From assembly GCF_000718005.1 (NCBI RefSeq), contig NZ_JODV01000028.1: a stretch of DNA of 64,000 nucleotides, one strand, 5' to 3'. Below the pieces are notes generated by a model, which did no database searches, was not told the DNA's origin, and saw only the letters and a program-made list of their open reading frames with translations. How positions within the stretch are numbered: the first letter of the stretch is position 1; every line of letters starts with the position of its first letter. Source of the DNA: Actinoalloteichus_B caeruleus (GTDB lineage Bacteria; Actinomycetota; Actinomycetes; Mycobacteriales; Pseudonocardiaceae). The position numbers and the translations under genes were made by a program. Positions 43,726 to 51,941 of the stretch are shown in pieces.

Positions 43726-44237
43726 GTGGCTTTCCCTTCGATGATGGTCGGTCGGCTGCGCCCTGGTTCCCATACCGTCATGGAGAACCCCCGGGGCAGG
43801 ATCGCGGCTACTGCTTCCGTACACCCGTAAAGACCGTCGCACATACGGTTGTTGAGGACGACAACCGTGTGGGTGACACCGGCTTCTGCCTGGCGTACCG
43901 CTAGCTTCGTCTCGACGTGGCGCGCCACGTCCGCAATGGCGAGGTCCCGCAGCCGATGCTCCGGAAACACGTCGCTGGTGGCGAGGATGAGGCCCGCCAG
44001 GTCCGACTCCGGCTCGTGGCCGGACACCATCCGCTCGCCGCTGCCGTCAGAGCTTCCCAGGATGATCCCGGTCGTCTGGCCCCGGCCTCGGGGACGTTCC
44101 GGCAACTGGTCTCGGGCCCAGGCCACCCAGGCGACGCCTGTCCCCGGGGCCGCTTCCCACGGGGTGTTCGACGGGTGCGGCAGCGGACGACCCTGGGGCG
44201 GTTCGTCGGCCGGGGCGGGGTCGTGGGTGCCGTGCAC
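43722..44237 (-). CDS. SCP1.201/DddA-like deaminase toxin (intact)
   Basis: GTG 44237 gives 171 aa. After a Pro-rich 35-residue start comes WVAWARDQLPERPRGRGQTTGIIL, the usual entry to SCP1.201-like deaminase domains. Then come SGERMVSGHEPESDL, catalytic His107-Val-Glu109 in VARHVETKLA, zinc cysteines C133 and C139 in MCDGLYGC, and AILPRGFSMTVWEPG. DddA, the best known member, deaminates cytosine in double-stranded DNA as an interbacterial toxin; whether this one acts on dsDNA, ssDNA or RNA cannot be told. It has no signal peptide. Export presumably needs the small upstream partner genes or a type VII system. Confidence 0.82.
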   Translation of the reverse strand: MHGTHDPAPADEPPQGRPLPHPSNTPWEAAPGTGVAWVAWARDQLPERPRGRGQTTGIILGSSDGSGERMVSGHEPESDLAGLILATSDVFPEHRLRDLAIADVARHVETKLAVRQAEAGVTHTVVVLNNRMCDGLYGCTEAVAAILPRGFSMTVWEPGRSRPTIIEGKAT

Positions 44238-44268
44238 CGCCCCACCGGCTGGCGGCCCAGGGGCCGGG

Positions 44269-44529
44269 TCAGATCCCGAAGCCGCCCTGAAACGTGGCCA
44301 TCAGCCGCACCAACTGCTCGCGCAACTGCTGCTGCTGGTTCGCGGCCATCGCGATCGACTGGCGGATCTGCTCCAGCTGCGCGAGGACCTCGGCGTGCCT
44401 GGCGGTGCCGTTGAGCACCGCCAGGTGCCCGGCGACCTCGTCCATCCGGCCCTGTTCCTGGCTGAGCCCGTAGGGCTCCAGGAGGGTGCTGGCGGCCTGT
44501 AAGCCTCCGATGATCTGCTGCATGTCCAC
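44269..44529 (-). CDS. Small coiled-coil protein upstream of the toxin
   Basis: GTG 44529 has GGAG 8 nt upstream; 86 aa. It is almost entirely helical and Gln-rich (MQQIIGGLQAASTLLEPYG, LAQLEQIRQSIAMAANQQQQ) with heptad character and no signal peptide. Size and fold resemble small helical adaptor or WXG-like proteins found before polymorphic toxins in actinomycetes. It lies 31 nt before the toxin start and is probably a partner or secretion adaptor. No family is recognised with certainty. Confidence 0.65.
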   Translation of the reverse strand: MDMQQIIGGLQAASTLLEPYGLSQEQGRMDEVAGHLAVLNGTARHAEVLAQLEQIRQSIAMAANQQQQLREQLVRLMATFQGGFGI

Positions 44530-44543
44530 GCCGGTTCTCCTGT

Positions 44544-45074
44544 TCAGGTAAGGGTTTCGGCGGCCGAGGCGGCCCGGCCGATCAGCTCCCCGGCCTGCTG
44601 CGGGTGGGTGAGCGCGGGACCCTGGGGCTGGGGTGGGCGCCAGAGCACGGGAAGCACCCACGTCAGCGGCGGGGCACCGGCGGAGGTCAGGGTGAGGACC
44701 TTCCCGCCGAGGCGGGACAGGGTCGTCACCATCAGCGAGGCCACCACCCCCGGCCCGGCCGTGATGACGGTCGCCACCGCGTCGGCGTCGGGCACCAGGA
44801 GCGCCCCGGCCACCCGCCGGGCCTGCGCGCCGGGCAGCCCGACCGGTTCGGCGGGCGCGTGTTCCGGACGGAGGACGACTCCAAGGCGGCCTGCCTCGAC
44901 ACCCAGGCGAACCGGCCGGTACTGCTCCGGCCACCACACCACCAGCCGGGCAAGCTCGCGACCCGGCATCACGACATCGGGCGGGAGGGCGGTCACGGGA
45001 TCACCCGCTACGGCGGGGGCGAACCCGGCGCGCACGGCGCTGGACACGCCCGCTCGGGGAGCCGGGGTGGTCAC
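44544..45074 (-). CDS. Hypothetical protein of the toxin operon
   Basis: GTG 45074 overlaps the stop of the preceding gene (GTGA); 176 aa. I do not recognise a family. A disordered Ala/Pro start is followed by beta-type segments (ELARLVVWWPEQYRPVRLGVEAGRLGVVLRP, LLVPDADAVATVITAGPGVVASLMVTTLSRLGGKVLTLTSAG) and a helical end (HPQQAGELIGRAASAAETL). The middle may be ESX-like or a small alpha/beta domain. Coupling to both neighbours suggests a shared complex. Confidence 0.6.
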   Translation of the reverse strand: MTTPAPRAGVSSAVRAGFAPAVAGDPVTALPPDVVMPGRELARLVVWWPEQYRPVRLGVEAGRLGVVLRPEHAPAEPVGLPGAQARRVAGALLVPDADAVATVITAGPGVVASLMVTTLSRLGGKVLTLTSAGAPPLTWVLPVLWRPPQPQGPALTHPQQAGELIGRAASAAETLT

Positions 45075-45352
45075 GGCGTCGCTGCCTGAGCGGTGGAGGC
45101 GGCGTCCTCCGCTGCCGCCACCTCGGCCTCTTTGGCTTTCAGCTCGCGCACCACCCGCCGGAGCTGGTCCACCATCGTCCGCACCCACTCCGAGTGGAGA
45201 TCAGGCTCGTCGGTGACGCAGGGCTCCATCTCCCGCAGCCAGTCCTGGTAGTACCGCAGCCGCTTCTCCTCCGACACCCAGGACCAGCGGTCCATGTAGC
45301 GCCTGGTGATGGCCGAGGCGATCTCGGCTGGACTGCCCTTCCGTCGTCCCAT
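45071..45352 (-). CDS. Hypothetical first gene of the toxin operon
   Basis: ATG 45352 follows GGGGAA; 93 aa. It begins MGRRKGSPAEIASAITRRYMDRWSW, has a Trp-rich middle (WVSEEKRLRYYQDWLREMEP) and ends in a charged coiled coil (LRRVVRELKAKEAEVAAAEDAA). No family is recognised. As the first gene after the divergent regulator, it marks the start of the toxin operon. Confidence 0.6.
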   Translation of the reverse strand: MGRRKGSPAEIASAITRRYMDRWSWVSEEKRLRYYQDWLREMEPCVTDEPDLHSEWVRTMVDQLRRVVRELKAKEAEVAAAEDAASTAQAATP

Positions 45353-45631
45353 GTGGTCGTTCCCCGATCTCGATGACGGTTCGCGGCCGCGCGCACGGCC
45401 ACACCCCCACCTCATCGCCGGATCAACGGCCGTGGCAGTCCCACAGTGGACGCCTTCCGTCCACGGCCCGCCCACCACCTCTCGCCGCCCGGCGGAAGTC
45501 CCAGTCCCCTCCCAGGGGTCCTACTGGGGTCTCACTTCGCCGTGACCAGCCCCAACGCCTCCCATTCCCCCCTCAACCACCGCTACTCTCCGGACTTGAC
45601 CAAGAACAGATGGTGACGACACGGGGTCGCG

Positions 45632-47056
45632 ATGCACGGGAACCAGGACCTGCGCCGACTGATGGCGGAGGCGGAGCTGAGCAACACGGGGCTGGCGAAC
45701 GCGGTGGTCCGGGCCGCCGCGCGGGAGGGCATCCACCTCGGGACCAGTCCCACCTCGGTGAAGCGGATGCTGCTGGGCTGCCAGCCCCGCGATCCGGTGC
45801 CCCGGCTCGTCGCCTCGGCCCTGTCGCGACGGCTGGGCTACCCGGTGACGGTCACCGCCTGCGGGTTCGACGACCACCGGACGGCGGGTGACACCTTCGA
45901 CGCGCTCCGTCGCGCGCCCACTCCGGGTGGGACGATGGGCACCGTGGTGGAGCTGTCCGGACGTGACCTGAACCGACGCAATTTCCTGCTGGGCTCGGCG
46001 TTCACGGCGAGTGCCTTCGCGGAGCCGGCCTGGCTGGCGCTGACCGCCCCGCCGCCGGAGGCGACGGCGGCGGTGGGGGGTGGGCGACGCATCGGTACCG
46101 CCGAGATCAAGGTCCTCGGCGAGATGGTGCGGCACTACGAGAGTCTGCAACGCAGGTTCGGCGGCGGTCAGGTGCGGGATCGTGTCGTGCGCTTCGTGCA
46201 CGACGAGGCCAGGGTGGCGGCGGAGGCCACCTACTCGGAACAGCACGGCCGAGAGCTCTTCTCCACGCTGGCACAGGCCACCTGGTTGGCCGGGCTGACC
46301 ACGGCCGACAGCGGGCGGCACGCACTGGGCCAGCGCTACTACGCGCAGGCCCTGCACCTGGCCACCCAGGCCGGCGACACGCTGTTCGCGGCCAACGTGC
46401 TCGCCGAGATGAGCCGGCTGACCATCGACATCGGCAACGCCACCAGCCAGGCGACCGGCGCGGAACACGGTCCGCACGCGGCGGCGCTGGCGCGCTCGGC
46501 GCTGCGGATGACCGAGGGCGCGGCCACCCCGAGGTTCGCGGCCTGGCTGCACGCCATCGAGGCCCGGGGGCTCGCCTTCGTGGGCGACGCCCGCTCGGCG
46601 CGGCAGGCGATCGAGGAGGCGCAACGCGCCTTCGACCGGCCCGGCCCGCCGGAGCCGGAGTGGCTGGCCTTCTACGGCGAGCCGGACCTGATTTCCGATG
46701 TCGGCCAGTGTCTGCGGGACGCCGGCCGACCCCAACAGGGACTCGCCCTGCTCGAACAGGCGGCGGCCGCCCTGCCGGAGGACAGGGTGACGGCGCGGGC
46801 CAAGACCCGCATCCACATCGCCGCCGCCCACCTGGAACTCGGGGACTACGACCAGGCCGAGGCCGTGGCCGGTCAGGCCTTCGCCGACATGGGCGAGCTG
46901 TCCTCGGCCCGCACCGTCGACCGGGTGGTGGCGCTCCGCCAACGCGCCAGGGGGCGGGGACGGCACCCGGCGCTGCTCGACCTGGACGAGCGCATCACCG
47001 AACTCGTCGGTGAGCGCCCGTCCTCCGGCCCGGGCTCGACCGGGGTGACCACCTAG
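45632..47056 (+). CDS. HTH regulator with TPR-like domain
   Basis: ATG 45632 opens 474 aa. The first 70 residues look like an atypical helix-turn-helix (LRRLMAEAELSNTGLANAVVRAAAREGIHLGTSPTSVKRML). A linker and a long helical TPR-like region follow (RHALGQRYYAQALHLATQAGDTLFAANVLAEMSRL, RIHIAAAHLELGDYDQAEAVAGQAF). This pattern is common in actinomycete regulators that sense small ligands or peptides. It is divergent from the toxin operon with 279 nt between starts, so it is the obvious candidate to control it. Confidence 0.78.
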   Translation: MHGNQDLRRLMAEAELSNTGLANAVVRAAAREGIHLGTSPTSVKRMLLGCQPRDPVPRLVASALSRRLGYPVTVTACGFDDHRTAGDTFDALRRAPTPGGTMGTVVELSGRDLNRRNFLLGSAFTASAFAEPAWLALTAPPPEATAAVGGGRRIGTAEIKVLGEMVRHYESLQRRFGGGQVRDRVVRFVHDEARVAAEATYSEQHGRELFSTLAQATWLAGLTTADSGRHALGQRYYAQALHLATQAGDTLFAANVLAEMSRLTIDIGNATSQATGAEHGPHAAALARSALRMTEGAATPRFAAWLHAIEARGLAFVGDARSARQAIEEAQRAFDRPGPPEPEWLAFYGEPDLISDVGQCLRDAGRPQQGLALLEQAAAALPEDRVTARAKTRIHIAAAHLELGDYDQAEAVAGQAFADMGELSSARTVDRVVALRQRARGRGRHPALLDLDERITELVGERPSSGPGSTGVTT

Positions 47057-47199
47057 TCGACGACCTGGCCGTCCGCGCCGCCGCACCAGCCAGGTTCGGC
47101 GGCCGATCGGCCGTGGTCGTCGCCAGCACCGTCAAGGACCGCGAGGGCCCGGACCGGCCGGCCGAGGCGCCGCGCCCCCACCGGCCGGTCCGGTTCAGC

Positions 47200-49569
47200 T
47201 CAGCGGGAGCCGTCGCCGAACCCGGCGCGGCGCAGCGCGTCGGCCATCGCCCCGCCGCCGCCGTCGGCGCGATCCCGGCGCTGTCCACCCCGGCCGCCCT
47301 GCTGACGGCCGCCGCCCTGCCGCTGACCGCCTCGGCCGCCCTGGCCGCCGCGCCGCTCCCCGGGCTGGCCCCCGGCCTGGGGCAGCTCGTCGTCGAGGCG
47401 CAGGGTCAGCGAGATGCGTTTGCGGGCGGCGTCGACCTCCAGGACCTTGACCTTGACGATGTCGCCGGGCTTGGCCACCTCGCGGGGGTCGCGCACGAAG
47501 TTCCTCGACATCGCCGAGACGTGGACCAGGCCGTCCTGGTGCACGCCGATGTCGACGAAGGCCCCGAAGGCGGCGACGTTGGTGACGACGCCCTCCAGGG
47601 TCATGCCGGGACGCAGGTCGGCCAGGGTCTCGACCCCCTCGGCGAAGGCGGCCGTCTGGAACGCCGGACGCGGGTCGCGGCCCGGCTTCTCCAGCTCACC
47701 GAGGATGTCGGTCACGGTGGGCAGGCCGACGGCGTCGTCGACGAAGTCGGTGGGGCGCACGGACTTCAGCAGCCGGGTGTTGCCGATCAGACCGGCGACG
47801 TCGCTGCCCACCGCGTCCAGGATGCGGCGCACGACGGGGTAGGACTCCGGGTGCACCGCCGAGCTGTCCAGCGGGTCCTCGGCGTCGGGGATCCGGAGGA
47901 AGCCGGCGCACTGCTCGAAGGCCTTCGGCCCCAGCCGGGAGACGTCCTTGAGCTGCTTGCGGGAGCGGAACGGACCGTGGGTGTCGCGGTGGAGGACGAT
48001 GTTCTCCGCCAGTCCCTCACCGATGCCGGAGACCCGGGTCAGCAGCGGGGCCGATGCGGTGTTGACGTCCACCCCCACGCCGTTCACGCAGTCCTCGACC
48101 ACCGCGTCCAGCGACCGCGAGAGCATCGTCTCGGAGAGGTCGTGCTGGTACTGGCCCACCCCGATGGACTTCGGGTCGATCTTGACCAGCTCGGCGAGCG
48201 GGTCCTGGAGCCGGCGGGCGATGGAGACGGCGCCGCGCAGCGCCACGTCCAGTTCGGGCAGTTCCTGGGAGGCGTAGGCGGAGGCCGAGTACACCGAGGC
48301 GCCCGCCTCGGAGACCATCACCTTGGTCAGCCTCAACTCGGGGTGCCGGCGGATGAGGTCGGCGGCCAGCCGGTCGGTCTCGCGGGACGCGGTGCCGTTG
48401 CCGATGGCGACGAGTTCGACGCCGTGGCGCTCGGCGAGGCGCGCGAGGGTGGCGATCGAGGAGTCCCAGCGGTCCTGGGGCTTGTGCGGGTAGATGGTGT
48501 CGGTGGCCACGACCTTTCCGGTGCCGTCGACCACGGCGACCTTCACCCCGGTGCGGAAGCCCGGGTCGAGGCCGAGGGTGGGCCGGGTGCCGGCCGGGGC
48601 GGCGAGCAGCAGGTCTCGTAGGTTCGCGGCGAAGACGCGGACGGCCTCCTCCTCGGCGGCCTGCCGCAGTCGGGTGCGCAGGTCGATGCCGAGGTGCACC
48701 AGGACGCGGGTGCGCCAGGCCCAGCGCACCGAGTCGAGCAGCCAGCGGTCGGCCGGACGGCCCTGGTCGCCGATGTCGAAGCGGTGCGCGATCCGCTGTT
48801 CGTAGCTGCTCGGGCCCTGCGGCGCCTCACCCGGGTTGCTGTCCTCGTCGGGTTCGAGGACGAGGTCGAGCACGCCTTCCTTCTCCCCCCGGAACAGCGC
48901 GAGGATCCGGTGGGAGGGGAGTTTGGTGAAGGGCTCGGAGAAGTCGAAGTAGTCGGCGAACTTCGCGCCCTCGTTCTCCTGGCCCTCCCGCACCCGGGCG
49001 GCCACCCGGCCCCGGGTCCACATCTCCTCGCGGAGCTCGCCGATGAGGTCGGCGTCCTCGGCGAAGCGTTCCACCAGGATGGCCCGGGCGCCCTCCAGGG
49101 CGGCCGTCCCGTCGGCGACGCCCTTCTCGGCGTCGACGTAGTCGGCCGCGACGGCCTTCGGGTCGTGGGTGGGGTCGGCGAGGAGCAGGTCGGCGAGCGG
49201 TTCGAGCCCGGCCTCCCTGGCGATCTGCGCCTTGGTGCGCCGTTTCGGCTTGTAGGGCAGGTAGATGTCCTCCAGCCTGGCCTTCGACTCGGCGGCGTTG
49301 ATCCGCGCCGCGAGCTCGTCGTCGAGCTTGCCCTGCGACCGGATCGACTCCAGGATCGCCGCCCGCCGGTCCTCCAGTTCGCGCAGGTAGCGGAGGCGTT
49401 CCTCCAGGTCCCGCAGCTGGGCGTCGTCGAGTGTGCCGGTGGCCTCCTTGCGGTACCTCGCGATGAAGGGCACGGTCGCCCCTCCGTCGAGCAGGTCGAC
49501 GGCGGCCTGGACCTGGCCCTGCCGCACCCCGAGTTCCTCGGCGATCCTCTGGTGAATGGACATCGTCAT
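47200..49569 (-). CDS. tex: Tex-family RNA-binding transcription accessory protein
   Basis: ATG 49569 (or 49563) gives 789 aa. Tex N-terminal domain: VPFIARYRKEATGTLDDAQLRDLEERL. YqgF-like nuclease fold: LGLDPGFRTGVKVAVVDGTGKVV. Helix-hairpin-helix: VNTASAPLLTRVSGIGEGLAENIV. S1 domain near the end: GMTLEGVVTNVAAFGAFVDIGVHQDGLVHVS. The last 50 residues form a Gly/Arg/Gln-rich tail not found in short Tex proteins. Tex binds nucleic acids and affects transcription and stress responses. Confidence 0.93.
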   Translation of the reverse strand: MTMSIHQRIAEELGVRQGQVQAAVDLLDGGATVPFIARYRKEATGTLDDAQLRDLEERLRYLRELEDRRAAILESIRSQGKLDDELAARINAAESKARLEDIYLPYKPKRRTKAQIAREAGLEPLADLLLADPTHDPKAVAADYVDAEKGVADGTAALEGARAILVERFAEDADLIGELREEMWTRGRVAARVREGQENEGAKFADYFDFSEPFTKLPSHRILALFRGEKEGVLDLVLEPDEDSNPGEAPQGPSSYEQRIAHRFDIGDQGRPADRWLLDSVRWAWRTRVLVHLGIDLRTRLRQAAEEEAVRVFAANLRDLLLAAPAGTRPTLGLDPGFRTGVKVAVVDGTGKVVATDTIYPHKPQDRWDSSIATLARLAERHGVELVAIGNGTASRETDRLAADLIRRHPELRLTKVMVSEAGASVYSASAYASQELPELDVALRGAVSIARRLQDPLAELVKIDPKSIGVGQYQHDLSETMLSRSLDAVVEDCVNGVGVDVNTASAPLLTRVSGIGEGLAENIVLHRDTHGPFRSRKQLKDVSRLGPKAFEQCAGFLRIPDAEDPLDSSAVHPESYPVVRRILDAVGSDVAGLIGNTRLLKSVRPTDFVDDAVGLPTVTDILGELEKPGRDPRPAFQTAAFAEGVETLADLRPGMTLEGVVTNVAAFGAFVDIGVHQDGLVHVSAMSRNFVRDPREVAKPGDIVKVKVLEVDAARKRISLTLRLDDELPQAGGQPGERRGGQGGRGGQRQGGGRQQGGRGGQRRDRADGGGGAMADALRRAGFGDGSR

Positions 49570-49720
49570 CGGTTCTGCATCCGCCCTCTCGCTGATCTCC
49601 GGCCTGCATTGTGCCGGTGCGGGCCGGGGGGTGTGGCATCCCCCGCCGGGGTGGTGCCCGAAGATCACCCGGGACGGACGGGCCGGGACGGTGGATCGGC
49701 CCGCCGGGGCGGGACATGGC

Positions 49721-49784
49721 GGTGGCCCCGGGGGGCGGCGAACCCCGGGGCCACCGGATCGGGGGTGCGGGGCCGGGGCCCCGC
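49721..49784 (-). terminator. Two GC-rich hairpins after the second protease gene
   Basis: GCGGGGCC-GG-GGCCCCGC (49767-49784) lies 6 nt beyond the protease stop. A perfect 13-bp stem, GGTGGCCCCGGGG with CCCCGGGGCCACC (49721-49755, 9-nt loop), follows. Together they should end the transcript before the tex gene. Confidence 0.65.
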
Positions 49785-49789
49785 GCCGG

Positions 49790-50590
49790 TCAGGACGCGA
49801 TCTGTTCGGCGAGCTGGTCGCTGTGCGCGGCGACGCCGGCGTAGACGCCCGGGTAGCCGGCCTGCGCGCAGCCGTAGCCCCAGGAGACGACGCCCACCAG
49901 GGTGCCCTCAACCACCAGCGGGCCGCCCGAGTCGCCCTGGCAGGCGTCCTTGCCGCCTTCCTCGAGCCCGGCGCACAGCATGGTGGCCTCGTCGAACTCG
50001 CCGCCGTAGGCGCTGGCGCAGTCCTCGGCGCTGACGAGCGGCACCGTGGTCTCGAGCAGGTAGCGGGAGGCCGCGCCCCCGGAGGACGTGGTGCCCCAGC
50101 CGACGACGGTGGCCGCCTCCCCCGGGGTGTGCAGGTCCTCGTCGGCCGGGGTGGCCAGCGGCACCGTCGGGTGGTCCAGCTCGACGTCGAGGGTGAGGAC
50201 CGAGACGTCGCCGCTGAACGAGGTGCTGTCGTAGTCGGGGTTGATCCAGATGTCGGTGACCTCGGCCTCGTCGCCGTCGGTGCTGTTCTTGTCCTCCCGG
50301 CCGGCGACGACCCGGATGTCGGACGGAGCGGAGTCCTCCGTGCAGTGGGCCGCCGTGACGACCTTGTCCGCGGCGACGAGGGAGCCGCCGCAGAACTGCT
50401 GGCCGGCCGGCGTCGTCAGGTAGACGGCCCACGGGTAGTCCTCGATGCTGGCCCGCTCGCCGCCCACGATGCGGGTGCTCACCCCGTCGCCGCCCGTGGT
50501 GTCCGCGATGGCCGTTCCCGCTCCGGCGGCGGCCACGGCGGCGGTGGCCGCGACCAGGGTGGACCAGCGTCGTGCCCGACCTGCTCTCAT
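49790..50590 (-). CDS. Secreted trypsin-like serine protease (S1A), copy 2
   Basis: ATG 50590 with GGAGAG upstream gives 266 aa. It has a signal peptide (about 1-29), a short propeptide and mature start IVGG after Arg40. The triad is His82 (TAAHC), Asp128 (GDVSVL) and Ser221 (GDSGGP). Asp215 in KDACQGDSGG is the S1-pocket residue that gives trypsin-like Arg/Lys specificity. It is the standard Streptomyces-trypsin type, unlike copy 1 with its altered loop. Confidence 0.93.
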   Translation of the reverse strand: MRAGRARRWSTLVAATAAVAAAGAGTAIADTTGGDGVSTRIVGGERASIEDYPWAVYLTTPAGQQFCGGSLVAADKVVTAAHCTEDSAPSDIRVVAGREDKNSTDGDEAEVTDIWINPDYDSTSFSGDVSVLTLDVELDHPTVPLATPADEDLHTPGEAATVVGWGTTSSGGAASRYLLETTVPLVSAEDCASAYGGEFDEATMLCAGLEEGGKDACQGDSGGPLVVEGTLVGVVSWGYGCAQAGYPGVYAGVAAHSDQLAEQIAS

Positions 50591-50797
50591 GAACTCTCCC
50601 TCCCCGAGGGGTGGTGGGCGGCAAAAAACCGACCACACCGTCGAACGTGTGGATCGTTCACATCCAAGCCGACCGACCGGCGGCCGGGACAGGTCCGTTC
50701 GGACCAATCCGCGTACCCGCGACCGGACAACCAGACACGATCCAGACGTCGACGAGCGGGCGAGCGACCGCCACCCTCCGGGACGGGCGTCCGCGCC

Positions 50798-51811
50798 TCA
50801 GCCGTCGAGCACCCGGGTGACCAACGCCGTGTCGACCTCCGCGAGCGTGGCCGGCGACCAGCGCGGCCGGCGGTCCTTGTCCACCAGCTGCGCCCGCACC
50901 CCCTCGTGGAAGTCGTGGCTGTGCGCGGCCCACGCCGCCACCCGCAGCTCCCGGGCCAGGCACTCCCGCAGCGAGGAGGCGGCACCGCGCCGGAACAGGC
51001 CGGCAGCGAGGTGCAGGCTGGTCGGTGACATCGCCGCCAGGGTCGCCAAGGTGGCGCGCGCCCACTCCTGGTGCGGCCCGGTCTCCGCCTCCAGCCGCGC
51101 GACGACCTCCTCGACCGAGTCGGCGGCGAAGCACCGGTCGACGGCCTCGGCCACCGGCGCGAGCTCCGACACCGGCGGGGGCGTGGCGAACCCGGCGACC
51201 ACCTCCGCCGCGGTCCCGGTTCCCAGCGCGGCGACCAGGTCGGGCAGGCGCTCGGCGGGAACGTGGTGGGTCGCCAGCCCGGTGTCCACGGCAGCCCCTG
51301 CTCCGATGTGGACACCGGCGAGTCCCAGGTAGCGGCCGGACGCGCCCCGCAGCCGGGGCAGGAAGTAGGTGGACCCGACGTCGGGGAAGAAACCGATGCC
51401 CGTCTCCGGCATCGCCAACCGGGACCGTTCGGTGACGACCCGGATCGACCCGTGCGCGGAGATGCCGAGCCCACCACCCATCGCGATCCCGTCGAGCAGG
51501 GCGACGTACGGCTTGGGGTACTCGGCGATCAACCCGTTGAGGGCGTACTCGGCGCGGAAGAACTCGGCCACGTTCTCCTCGTCACCGGCCAGGCTGGCCG
51601 CCCGGGCCGCCCGGATGTCCCCGCCAGCGCAGAAGGCGCGGGGTGAGCCGCCGGCCACCAGGACGGTCCGGACCTCCGGGTCGTCGCGCCAGCCGTCCAG
51701 CACCCTCGTCATCTCCCGGATCATGTCCAGGTCCAGGGCGTTCAGGGCCGCCGGCCGGTCCAGGACAAGCCGCCCGACCCCGTCGACGACCTCGTGCCGC
51801 ACCGTGTCCAC
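50798..51811 (-). CDS. 3-hydroxyisobutyryl-CoA hydrolase/enoyl-CoA hydratase-like
   Basis: GTG 51811 has AGGAGG 8 nt upstream; 337 aa. Crotonase fold: GRLVLDRPAALNALDLDMIREM, oxyanion loop PRAFCAGGDI, AMGGGLGISAHG and PETGIGFFPDVGSTYFLPRL. The last, together with the length over 330 aa, is typical of 3-hydroxyisobutyryl-CoA hydrolase (ECH_2 group) of valine breakdown. No other valine genes are near, so another acyl-CoA is possible. Confidence 0.85.
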   Translation of the reverse strand: MDTVRHEVVDGVGRLVLDRPAALNALDLDMIREMTRVLDGWRDDPEVRTVLVAGGSPRAFCAGGDIRAARAASLAGDEENVAEFFRAEYALNGLIAEYPKPYVALLDGIAMGGGLGISAHGSIRVVTERSRLAMPETGIGFFPDVGSTYFLPRLRGASGRYLGLAGVHIGAGAAVDTGLATHHVPAERLPDLVAALGTGTAAEVVAGFATPPPVSELAPVAEAVDRCFAADSVEEVVARLEAETGPHQEWARATLATLAAMSPTSLHLAAGLFRRGAASSLRECLARELRVAAWAAHSHDFHEGVRAQLVDKDRRPRWSPATLAEVDTALVTRVLDG

Positions 51812-51941
51812 TGGGGACCTCCTGTCCGCTCGTCGTCGGTGTCCCGTGACGCCGACCTCGCCCGAGCCTGCCCGAGGAAGGGCCGGCCCGGGCGACCGGG
51901 GCCGTCGCGACGACGGGGACCTGGCTGGCCCCGCCGCCGGA

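Larger units (their letters stand above)
41910..44080 (-). repeat. Three tandem, decaying deaminase-toxin/Imm1 units
   Basis: Units 1 and 2 are near-identical over long stretches. For example, about 80 nt at the toxin 3' end (near 43018-43100 and 43721-43803) differ at about one position, giving a period of 703 nt. Units 2 and 3 both begin at the same codons of the toxin (ACGACCGG, encoding Thr-Thr-Gly), which fixes a common recombination point. Unit 3 is the most diverged. Order of transcription is unit 1, 2, 3. Confidence 0.75.
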
